Assembly: GCA_002390705.1 (NCBI GenBank)
Contig: DGQA01000026.1
Span: forward strand, 1 to 39,398
DNA: 39,398 nt
Direction of reading: 5' to 3'
DNA from: Actinobacteria bacterium UBA4426
GTDB lineage: Bacteria > Actinomycetota > Actinomycetes > S36-B12
Shown here: piece after piece, positions 33,904 through 39,398 of the stretch
Layout of the letters: each line of letters begins with the position of its first letter
Numbering within the stretch: the stretch's first letter is position 1
Program-made: the position numbers and the translations under genes
Notes under the pieces: model-generated
Seen by the model: the letters and a program-made list of their open reading frames with translations, nothing else
Database searches by the model: none
Told to the model about the DNA's origin: nothing

Positions 33904-35443
33904 TTCATTGAGCATCGGTGTGCGTCTTCTGTTGGCCGTACTGTCGGGCTGGTTACTGGCCTTGGCTTATCCGACACCGGGCCAATGGTGGTGTGCACCT
34001 ATTTCGGTTGCGATTTTTTCGGCGTTGGCGTGGAATCAGACAAAGAAACTTGGCGCAATAATTGGTTTCGTTTATGGGTTCGTGGCATTTCTCTCGCAAC
34101 ACACGTGGCTCACGGTGGTGGGGGTGGACGCGACCTGGATTTTATCGTTCTATTTGGCCATCTGGATCGGTGCTGTCGGAATCGTGATTTCGATCATTTC
34201 ACGGGCGATTTATCGACAGACGATTTCATGGCCGATTGGTTTATTGGCAATTAGCTCTGCTTGGGTCCTAGAAGAGTTTCTGCGCGGGCGCTATCCATTC
34301 GGTGGTTATCCGTGGGCTCGATTGGCATTTAGTCAGGCAGACTCACCCCTTGCTTTGTGGTCACGAATCGGTGGAATTCCGGTATTGAGTTTTATCGTTG
34401 TCGCAATTTCAGTGGCCTGCGTCGCCATATTTATTCTCGCATCGATACGGGCCAAGGTTGTACTCGTACTTTTTGTCATTGTTTGTTTTCTGATTCCGAT
34501 AACCCTGAGCAATGCGTCCACATCTACAGACGCCAATGGAGACATTTCAACAATTGCAATTGGTGTTGTCCAAGGTGGAACCCCTCAGACCGGCATGGGT
34601 GCAATGGATGTGCGTCGGGCAGTTCTTGACAACCACGTAAAACACACGATTGAACTTGCCCAGAAGGTAAAGCGCGGGGAAGAACCCCAGCCAGAGATAG
34701 TGATTTGGCCGGAGAACTCTTCAGACCTTGATCCCTACGTTGAGGACGATGCGGCGGCCTTAATTGATCAAGCGGTCACAGCAATTGGTGTACCGATTCT
34801 TGTAGGTGCGGTAGTCGAGTCTAAGACCGATCCGCAGAACGAGGTGTACAACATGGGGATCCTCTGGGGTCCAAGTACTGGTCCCGGTGAAACGTATATC
34901 AAGAACGCGCCGGTGCCATTTGGCGAATTTATTCCCTTTCGGAGTGTTCTCACACAACTAATTTCGCGTTATGAGCGGGTTCCTAGGGATTTCGCTCATG
35001 GTGTCGAACCAGGATTATTTGCGGTTAGTGGAGTGACTTTGGGGGATTTGATTTGCTTTGAGGTCGCGGTGGATCCGGTCGTGAATCGAGTTATCAATGA
35101 AGGCGCGCAAGTGTTGGTAGTTCAAACGAACAATGCAACCTATGCGGGTACAGCCCTTCCGCTACAACAGTTAAATATTGAACGGCTGCGAGCAATTGAA
35201 AACGATCGCACAGTTGTGGTGGCAGCTACCACCGGTATTAGCGCCAGGATCACACCGGGTGGCAGCGTTGATCCGATTCTTGAAGATGGTGACGTGGGTT
35301 CATTTGTTGTCGAGGTGGCACCGCGAGCAAATCTGACGCCTGGGGCACGATTGGGCCCCTACCTTGAATTGCTGCTGTGCCTATTTGTTGTGGCAGTTCT
35401 GGTGTGTATCCCGATCCGGGAACGACGTGGGCGAAGGAGTTAG
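33893..35443 (+). CDS. lnt: Apolipoprotein N-acyltransferase
   Basis: Adds the third acyl chain to the N-terminal Cys of lipoproteins. The 516-residue protein has several N-terminal membrane helices (about 1-210), then a nitrilase-type domain. The catalytic triad is Glu274 in IVIWPENSSD, Lys337 in TYIKNAPVPFGEFIP and Cys388 in GDLICFEVAVDP. A final membrane helix precedes a basic tail. ATG 33893 gives the better N-terminus; ATG 33857 in the amidohydrolase is possible. No SD is visible. It is followed after nine bases by ppm1; in mycobacteria the two are partners or fused. Confidence 0.94.
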   Translation: MPRNSLSIGVRLLLAVLSGWLLALAYPTPGQWWCAPISVAIFSALAWNQTKKLGAIIGFVYGFVAFLSQHTWLTVVGVDATWILSFYLAIWIGAVGIVISIISRAIYRQTISWPIGLLAISSAWVLEEFLRGRYPFGGYPWARLAFSQADSPLALWSRIGGIPVLSFIVVAISVACVAIFILASIRAKVVLVLFVIVCFLIPITLSNASTSTDANGDISTIAIGVVQGGTPQTGMGAMDVRRAVLDNHVKHTIELAQKVKRGEEPQPEIVIWPENSSDLDPYVEDDAAALIDQAVTAIGVPILVGAVVESKTDPQNEVYNMGILWGPSTGPGETYIKNAPVPFGEFIPFRSVLTQLISRYERVPRDFAHGVEPGLFAVSGVTLGDLICFEVAVDPVVNRVINEGAQVLVVQTNNATYAGTALPLQQLNIERLRAIENDRTVVVAATTGISARITPGGSVDPILEDGDVGSFVVEVAPRANLTPGARLGPYLELLLCLFVVAVLVCIPIRERRGRRS

Positions 35444-35446
35444 GGT
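35441..35446 (+). promoter_or_regulatory. Possible internal -10 for ppm1
   Basis: TAGGGT includes the lnt stop codon and lies six bases before GTG 35453. AAAGGGG in the same gap could act as SD instead, so a leaderless transcript is only one explanation. Confidence 0.35.
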
Positions 35447-35452
35447 AAAGGG

Positions 35453-36238
35453 GTGAGTGCGCGTCCAGAGCCCGTTAATCCCGGCCCTGACCGTATCTTG
35501 GTCATTATTCCGACTTATAACGAGCTAGATGCCCTACCTAAAATCCTGGAACGCGTTCAGTGCAGCGTTCCCTTGGTCGAAATGTTGATTGTGGACGACA
35601 ACTCGCCAGACGGGACCGGCAAAGTGGCGGACGAGTGGGCCAGCGATCACGCGCAAATCCATGTAATGCACCGAATGGGTAAGGGTGGTTTGGGAGCTGC
35701 TTACCTCGCCGGGTTTGCGTGGGGTTTGCAACAGGGTTTTGATGTTCTCGTCGAGATGGATGCGGACGGCTCACATCAACCGGAGCAACTTCCCACATTG
35801 CTCGCGGCCTTGGAATACTCTGACCTGGTCCTTGGCTCTCGCTGGGTGCAGGGCGGTGGCACTGAAAATTGGTCCAAAAATCGGGAGTTCCTTTCCAAGG
35901 GAGGGAACTATTACACAAAGGTTATGCTCGGAATAGACATCGCAGATGCCACTGGTGGATACCGGGCTTTCACGGCGAAGGCTTTGCGTTCCCTCAACCT
36001 CCACGAAGTCGCATCCCAAGGTTATTGCTTCCAAGTTGATCTTGCTTGGCGTGCCACGCAACGCGGATTAGTAATTACTGAAGTTCCGATCACGTTTATC
36101 GAGCGGGAAGTGGGAAATAGTAAAATGAGTCGGAAAATTGTTGCCGAAGCGCTCTGGCGAGTAACCGTGTGGGGAATCGACCGCCGCGTGAATAAAGCCA
36201 AGGGATTGCTGACAAAAGGTCGAGGGTTCAGCGAATGA
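35453..36238 (+). CDS. ppm1: Polyprenol monophosphomannose synthase (Ppm1/Dpm1)
   Basis: A GT2 glycosyltransferase of 261 residues that transfers mannose from GDP-mannose to polyprenyl phosphate, providing the donor for lipoglycan and protein mannosylation. Motifs: LVIIPTYNELDALP near 18-31, LIVDDNSPDGTG near 46-57, MGKGGLGAAYLAGF near 77-90 and VEMDADGSHQPEQLP near 101-115 (the DXD-like Asp cluster). C-terminal TEVPITFIEREVGNSKMS is typical of the bacterial type. It has no own membrane domain. The start is a GTG nine bases after lnt; the end overlaps fxsA as ATGA. Confidence 0.95.
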   Translation: MSARPEPVNPGPDRILVIIPTYNELDALPKILERVQCSVPLVEMLIVDDNSPDGTGKVADEWASDHAQIHVMHRMGKGGLGAAYLAGFAWGLQQGFDVLVEMDADGSHQPEQLPTLLAALEYSDLVLGSRWVQGGGTENWSKNREFLSKGGNYYTKVMLGIDIADATGGYRAFTAKALRSLNLHEVASQGYCFQVDLAWRATQRGLVITEVPITFIEREVGNSKMSRKIVAEALWRVTVWGIDRRVNKAKGLLTKGRGFSE

Positions 36239-36741
36239 AGATCCGGGGAAGAATAGTGCTGTTTGCTTACCCACTGATCGAACTGTTGTTGTTGTGGTGG
36301 GTTGCCAGTATCACAGGGTGGGCAATCGCCATGCTTTTGATTATTGCGGGATTTCCTATCGGTGCCGCACTGATACGAAATGCAGCCGCGAAGGCGTCTG
36401 TGATCGTCACCACAGCTGACGAGAACAAACCACAAGTTGCTCGTTCTTCAGCACTCATGTGTGGTTCAGGTGTACTGATAATGATTCCAGGATTCGCAAC
36501 TGACCTGATCGGTCTGATCCTGTTGATCCCTCCGATCGGTAATCGGGTAGTTCGAGCGCTCGGATCCTGGATTGGCCTCCGAATGATCCGCATGCCGGGC
36601 TTTGGCAGTGCCGGCTTCACTGGGAGTGAGTTTGCTTCCTATGTAGATGGTGAGGTGATTCGGGGAATGGTAATCGATGAGGAGACCTTTGTTCAACCGG
36701 AAAACGGAGGCCCCGAAGGACCTCCGAGTATTCAGAGCTAA
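36235..36741 (+). CDS. FxsA family membrane protein
   Basis: A 168-residue FxsA-like inner membrane protein with hydrophobic spans near 8-25, 29-45 and 76-100 (LIMIPGFATDLIGLILLIPP). The GFPIGAALIRNAAAK region and the PGFATDLIG segment match the family; the soluble C-terminal tail is acidic and ends in PSIQS. FxsA was named for phage exclusion in E. coli when overproduced; its cellular role is not clear. It overlaps the ppm1 stop by four bases and is the last gene of the run. A short hairpin lies just after it. Confidence 0.85.
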   Translation: MKIRGRIVLFAYPLIELLLLWWVASITGWAIAMLLIIAGFPIGAALIRNAAAKASVIVTTADENKPQVARSSALMCGSGVLIMIPGFATDLIGLILLIPPIGNRVVRALGSWIGLRMIRMPGFGSAGFTGSEFASYVDGEVIRGMVIDEETFVQPENGGPEGPPSIQS

Positions 36742-36749
36742 AACAGAGA

Positions 36750-36763
36750 GCGAATTTATTCGC
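36750..36763. terminator. Small A/T-rich hairpin between fxsA and rbpA
   Basis: GCGAAT-TT-ATTCGC forms a perfect short palindrome in the 30-bp gap between two convergent genes. It could act as a weak bidirectional terminator or have no role; there is no run of Ts. Confidence 0.3.
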
Positions 36764-36771
36764 CGACAACA

Positions 36772-37119
36772 TTAGGCCGAGCGGGGCAGCTCGCCTGCGT
36801 GCAGTAACGCGACTCGTTCATCGTAGAGCGCTTTAAGTTCTTTGAGTGTGCGTCGTTCAAGCAACATGTCCCAGTGCGATCGCACGTAGCGAATCGGTGC
36901 TTTGGGCCCAGGTTCAAAATTTGGTCGAATCGCCGCGCCGCCGCAGCGGCAGTCCCATTCGGTGGGAATCTCTTCCGCCTCGATTGAGATGGGAATGAGG
37001 GACTCGTGTCCGTGGGAACATACGTAGAGGACCGCGACCCGCTCCGCAGGGGGAACCGTATCCTCGCGTTCTAGGCTCAATGCCCCCAGACGTGTCCCAC
37101 GCATAGAGGTCTCAATCAT
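36772..37119 (-). CDS. rbpA: RNA polymerase-binding protein RbpA
   Basis: An actinobacterial sigma-subunit partner (115 residues) that stabilises open complexes. Typical landmarks: MRGTRLGALSLEREDTV at the N-terminus, VLYVCSHGHESLIPISIEAEEIPTEWDCRCGG, whose Cys/His set resembles the zinc-ribbon-like core, and the sigma-interacting helix HWDMLLERRTLKELKALYDERVALL. ATG 37119 is preceded by GGAAGGGG eight bases upstream, so it has a leader; the frame extends to 37149 but that part lacks similarity. From memory RbpA is under ECF-sigma control in Streptomyces. Here an ECF-like promoter lies at 37167-37196. Confidence 0.94.
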   Translation of the reverse strand: MIETSMRGTRLGALSLEREDTVPPAERVAVLYVCSHGHESLIPISIEAEEIPTEWDCRCGGAAIRPNFEPGPKAPIRYVRSHWDMLLERRTLKELKALYDERVALLHAGELPRSA

Positions 37120-37143
37120 GATGTGCCCCTTCCTAGCCTTACC

Positions 37144-37166
37144 GACCAACCATTGGTTCGTTGGTC
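37144..37166 (-). promoter_or_regulatory. Palindrome at the rbpA transcription start
   Basis: GACCAAC (37144-37150) pairs with GTTGGTC (37160-37166) around nine bases; an inner AACC-ATT-GGTT (37148-37158) forms a second possible stem. It lies just downstream of the predicted -10 and is therefore either an operator or a leader hairpin. Confidence 0.4.
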
Positions 37167-37196
37167 TTCAGACGGTGGAAACTGGGCTTAGGTTCC
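37167..37196 (-). promoter_or_regulatory. ECF-sigma-like promoter for rbpA
   Basis: On the minus strand GGAACCT (-35, complement of 37190-37196), then 16 bases, then GTCTGAA (-10, complement of 37167-37173). This matches the general GGAACTT-N15/16-GTCTAA type used by ECF sigma factors. A start a few bases downstream gives a leader of roughly 35-45 nt before ATG 37119. Confidence 0.4.
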
Positions 37197-37222
37197 CTGA
37201 TGTGGACAGAATTGGCCAATTA

Positions 37223-37483
37223 CTAGCGGGCCACGAGGGCCAGCAGGACGATTGTGATCCCGGTGACAATACCGATCGCGATCCAAGGTGCGTTTTTTCG
37301 TGTCCGTCCGAATTTCGGTTTTCCGACTCCGTCGGATATTTCACCCTGACGTTTCAATCTTTCGTTGCCTTGAGCAATCCGAGAGGCTTTCGCTATTCGC
37401 TCTTGAGCACTCGCCTCCTTGGGTGCATCTGCCATTAGGGATGGATCGAGTAATTTATCAAAATCAGGGGAGGGTTCGCTCAC
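37223..37483 (-). CDS. Small hypothetical membrane protein
   Basis: I do not recognise this 86-residue protein. The first 65 residues are hydrophilic and charged (acidic, then RIAKASRIAQGNERLKRQGE, then GKPKFGRTRKN). The last 20 form one membrane helix (APWIAIGIVTGITIVLLALVA) ending in Arg, so it is probably tail-anchored with the bulk in the cytosol. The GTG start at 37483 has TAGAGT six bases upstream (leaderless layout). It is divergent from the TMEM175-like gene across 37 bp and lies behind the rbpA promoter. Confidence 0.75.
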   Translation of the reverse strand: MSEPSPDFDKLLDPSLMADAPKEASAQERIAKASRIAQGNERLKRQGEISDGVGKPKFGRTRKNAPWIAIGIVTGITIVLLALVAR

Positions 37484-37489
37484 AACCGA

Positions 37490-37514
37490 ACTCTAACCCG
37501 GAAACAACTACGCT
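37490..37514. promoter_or_regulatory. Divergent leaderless promoters at 37.5 kb
   Basis: Minus strand: TAGAGT (complement of 37490-37495), six bases, GTG 37483. Plus strand: TACGCT (37509-37514), six bases, ATG 37521. The same pairing is seen between the exonuclease and M24 genes. Confidence 0.5.
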
Positions 37515-37520
37515 GGGGAC

Positions 37521-38177
37521 ATGGCAACGGGTGAAATTAAAGGGGGAAGGTCATTTGATCGTTTAATCAACTTTTCTGATGCGATCGTGGCTGTTGCGGT
37601 TACCGTCCTTGTTCTTCCGATCGCCGGACTCAGTATTGAGCGTGGCGAGGCCACCGTGTGGGAAGTGCTAGGTGACCATCGTGGGGAAATCATCACCTTT
37701 TTCTTCACTTTCTTCGTTGTCTCGGTTATGTGGCTCACGCACAACCGGGCCATGAATGAACTTCGCGGTTATGACGACACAATCTTTTGGCTCAATACCT
37801 CATGGCTCTCCATTATTGCTTTTCTTCCGGTTACCAGTGCGCTGTACGGCGATTCTGAGGCTGGCTGGGCCGGTGCTGGGGGAGACCTCGGTGGATCGGG
37901 CATGCTCTACTGGGGATCATTGGCGCTAATCAGCCTCAACACCACGCTTATCGTCCGCCACGCACGCAAGAACCCTGAACTTTATGAGTCTGAGCAATCC
38001 ACTTACGACACCTGGCGAACGAAGTATCGCGGCTGGATATATGTCACGTATTTCCTGTCGATCGGGGTGGTCTCCCTATTTTCGCCTACGATTTCAAGCT
38101 ATATGCCGATCGGATTCTTTTTTCTGCCGCTTCTGTTAAATAGTGTGCACCCATCGACGTCCGGGAAGACAGATTAG
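37521..38177 (+). CDS. TMEM175/DUF1211 family membrane protein (putative K+ channel)
   Basis: 218 residues with six predicted membrane helices. The first helix contains RLINFSDAIVAVAVTVLVLP near 12-31, the RxxxFSD signature whose helix lines the pore in bacterial TMEM175 channels. EIITFFFTFFVVSVMWLTHN near 53-72, YWGSLALISLN and YVTYFLSIGVVSLFSP follow. The family conducts potassium as a dimer or tetramer; ion specificity here is inferred only. A strong terminator-like hairpin lies about 90 nt downstream. Confidence 0.88.
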   Translation: MATGEIKGGRSFDRLINFSDAIVAVAVTVLVLPIAGLSIERGEATVWEVLGDHRGEIITFFFTFFVVSVMWLTHNRAMNELRGYDDTIFWLNTSWLSIIAFLPVTSALYGDSEAGWAGAGGDLGGSGMLYWGSLALISLNTTLIVRHARKNPELYESEQSTYDTWRTKYRGWIYVTYFLSIGVVSLFSPTISSYMPIGFFFLPLLLNSVHPSTSGKTD

Positions 38178-38181
38178 ACCG

Positions 38182-38231
38182 ATAATGGACATTATGTCAG
38201 AAAATAAATCCACCTAGAATGTATCTAGGTG
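38182..38231. promoter_or_regulatory. Two perfect palindromes in the 38.2-kb spacer
   Basis: ATAATG-GA-CATTAT (38182-38195) and CACCTAGA-ATGTA-TCTAGGTG (38211-38231, 8-bp stem) lie 15 bp apart between the TMEM175-like gene and the small zinc-ribbon gene. No T-run follows the second one. They look more like protein-binding sites than terminators. Confidence 0.4.
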
Positions 38232-38264
38232 TCTGAGCGGGCAATGAACCATCGCGATTTTGTG

Positions 38265-38296
38265 AAGACCAAGTGCCTGTCTCCATGGTCTTTTTT
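38265..38296 (+). terminator. Intrinsic terminator after the TMEM175-like gene
   Basis: AAGACCA (38265-38271) pairs with TGGTCTT (38286-38292) around 14 bases, and the T-run TTTTTT (38291-38296) follows. This is the clearest intrinsic terminator in the window. Its position separates the channel gene from the small gene downstream. Confidence 0.6.
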
Positions 38297-38340
38297 CTAT
38301 CCGACTTGATCATTTCCACACTCGGCACACGTACGTTCAT

Positions 38341-38595
38341 GTGTTCATCAGGCAGTCAAAAAAATCTTTCGAACTGCGAATAGACTCGAGCTGGTGCCTG
38401 AAGAATGGGACAGTGGCCCACATTATGACTGTCGATTTCGAACGAAATCTGGCTCCGATCGGTCAGTGCGCTTTCTGCGGCGGTGAAAGTCACACGTTTT
38501 ACAACTGTTCAAGTGGCTGGTGCCGTGAATTAACTCTGGCGTGCGATTCATGTGTCGCCCGCGGTGCGCTGTCACTGAACCGTATCCACGCCTAA
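38341..38595 (+). CDS. Small zinc-ribbon protein, Rhodanese_C-like
   Basis: An 84-codon frame whose last 45 residues carry CAFCGG, YNCSSGWC and LACDSC, a Cys pattern resembling the zinc-binding C-terminal domain (Rhodanese_C) of UPF0176/TrhO proteins. The rhodanese domain itself is missing. The start is uncertain: GTG 38341, GTG 38413 (AAGAAT six bases upstream) or ATG 38425, giving 84, 60 or 56 residues. The stop shares four bases (CTAA) with the stop of convergent gcvP, as at other convergent pairs here, which supports a real gene. It could also be a remnant of a larger gene. Confidence 0.6.
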   Translation: MFIRQSKKSFELRIDSSWCLKNGTVAHIMTVDFERNLAPIGQCAFCGGESHTFYNCSSGWCRELTLACDSCVARGALSLNRIHA

Positions 38596-39398
38596 TTGCG
38601 CGCGAGTTCCTCAACACTGGGGCAGCTGCACACCAAATTGCGGTCACCGAATGCACCATCTACCCGGCGCACCGGCGGCCAATATTTATTAGCCCGAAGC
38701 GCCGGTGCCGGATAAGCAGCCTCCGCGCCCGAATAGGGCAGCTTGGCTCCATCTATTAGGCACTGCGCCGTGTGTGGTGCATTGACCAATGGATTGGAAT
38801 CGGCCGGCCATTCGCCACTGGCAACCCGAGCAACTTCTGCACGAATACTGATCATGGCACTAATAAACCGGTCCAATTCGGCGAAATCTTCACTTTCTGT
38901 GGGCTCGATCATGAGCGTCCCCGCTACCGGGAAACTCATGGTGGGCGCATGGAAGCCGTAGTCGATTAGTCGCTTTGCTATATCGTCAACGGTGATTCCG
39001 GTTTCCGCAGTGATCGGACGAACGTCGATGATGCATTCATGCGCCACAAGCCCGTTTGCTCCACTGTAGAGCACCGGATAGTGATCGTTGAGTGCGTGGG
39101 CAATGTAGTTGGCGCTCAAGATCGCAATCTGTGTTGCTTGCAGTAATCCTTCGGCGCCCATAAGTCTGATGTATGCCCATGGGATGGGGAGAATTCCAGC
39201 GCTCCCCCACGGTGCGCCGCTCACCGGGCCCACTCCCCCATCTGAAAAGCCCATGCCGGTAGGACCACATTCAGAACGCAAGGGGTGCGAGGGCAAAAAT
39301 GGAGCTAGGTGCGCGCGAACTCCGACGGGACCTACACCTGGACCACCACCGCCGTGCGGGATACAAAAGGTTTTGTGCAAATTCAGATGTGAAACGTC
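38592..39398 (-). CDS. gcvP: Glycine dehydrogenase (decarboxylating), C-terminal part
   Basis: The P protein of the glycine cleavage system, a PLP enzyme that decarboxylates glycine and passes the aminomethyl group to lipoyl-GcvH. The visible 268 residues begin inside DVSHLNLHKTFCIPHGGGGPG, which holds the PLP-binding Lys, and run to the natural C-terminus (CSCPSVEELARN). Further matches are GVGPVGVRAHLAPFLP, SAGILPIPWAYIRLMG, ANGLVAHECIIDVRP and SFPVAGTLMIEPTESE. The upstream two thirds of the gene lie beyond the window edge, so the start and neighbours are unknown. Confidence 0.96.
   Translation of the reverse strand, partial: DVSHLNLHKTFCIPHGGGGPGVGPVGVRAHLAPFLPSHPLRSECGPTGMGFSDGGVGPVSGAPWGSAGILPIPWAYIRLMGAEGLLQATQIAILSANYIAHALNDHYPVLYSGANGLVAHECIIDVRPITAETGITVDDIAKRLIDYGFHAPTMSFPVAGTLMIEPTESEDFAELDRFISAMISIRAEVARVASGEWPADSNPLVNAPHTAQCLIDGAKLPYSGAEAAYPAPALRANKYWPPVRRVDGAFGDRNLVCSCPSVEELARN

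Noticed and set aside
37120..37149. Longer rbpA start at 37149
   Set aside because: The ten extra residues have no similarity to RbpA, whereas ATG 37119 has an SD at good spacing; the extension also overlaps the palindrome at 37144-37166.
1..39398. CRISPR array, toxin-antitoxin pair, restriction-modification, phage or biosynthetic cluster
   Set aside because: No regularly spaced repeats and no genes of these classes are seen; the helicase and RecB-type nuclease fit known housekeeping neighbours rather than a defence island.

Overview
The window is a stretch of actinomycete chromosome, about 54% G+C by eye, with 43 protein genes (two cut by the window edges) and one tRNA. Four independent marker sets point to Actinomycetota: the complete Pup-proteasome locus (arc/mpa, dop, pup, prcB, prcA, pafA, pafB, pafC), the mycothiol ligase mshC, an F420-type LLM oxidoreductase, and rbpA with ppm1/lnt. 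Gene order broadly follows the conserved block I recall from Mycobacterium tuberculosis (about Rv2050-Rv2141) and Streptomyces. Very short spacers, convergent genes that share stop codons, and many apparently leaderless genes suggest a compact, streamlined genome, perhaps a planktonic or otherwise uncultured lineage. That lineage guess is inference.

Layout. 1-813: the 5' end of a secreted protein gene (minus strand), then a sparse region with tRNA-Leu(GAG), two DnaA-box-like sites and hairpins. 814-5308: M20 peptidase, DUF5703 protein, aldo/keto reductase, LLM oxidoreductase and uppP. 5414-8686: histidine phosphatase, DUF3090 protein, SCO1664-type kinase-fold protein and mshC. 8683-11408: gnd and pgi, divergent. 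11405-14709: PAC2 protein, alpha/beta hydrolase, HAD phosphatase and RecB-type nuclease. 14811-25027: trmI and the Pup-proteasome locus, with two FKBP prolyl isomerases between pafA and pafB and the WYL regulators pafB/pafC at the end. 25134-29928: tatA, tatC, a HelY-type helicase and a stand-alone 5'-3' exonuclease. 29963-36741: a plus-strand run of M24 peptidase, acyl-CoA dehydrogenase, amidohydrolase, lnt, ppm1 and fxsA. 36772-39398: rbpA, a small membrane protein, a TMEM175-type channel, a small zinc-ribbon protein and the C-terminal part of gcvP.

How the genes work together. The proteasome genes form one pathway: Dop deamidates the C-terminal Gln of Pup, PafA ligates Pup to target lysines, ARC unfolds targets, PrcAB degrades them, and PafBC controls DNA-damage genes. 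MshC makes the thiol cofactor mycothiol, and three conserved, poorly understood genes precede it. Lnt and Ppm1 act on envelope lipoproteins and mannosyl donors, TatAC exports folded proteins, and UppP recycles the undecaprenyl carrier.

No mobile element, CRISPR array or classic defence or secondary-metabolite island is visible. The most interesting signals are regulatory: a recurrent TANNNT-N6-RTG start-site layout, an ECF-like promoter with a palindrome at rbpA, and inverted repeats at the helicase, gnd/pgi and recB promoters. The small zinc-ribbon gene and the phosphatase-DUF3090-kinase-fold-mshC set also deserve attention.
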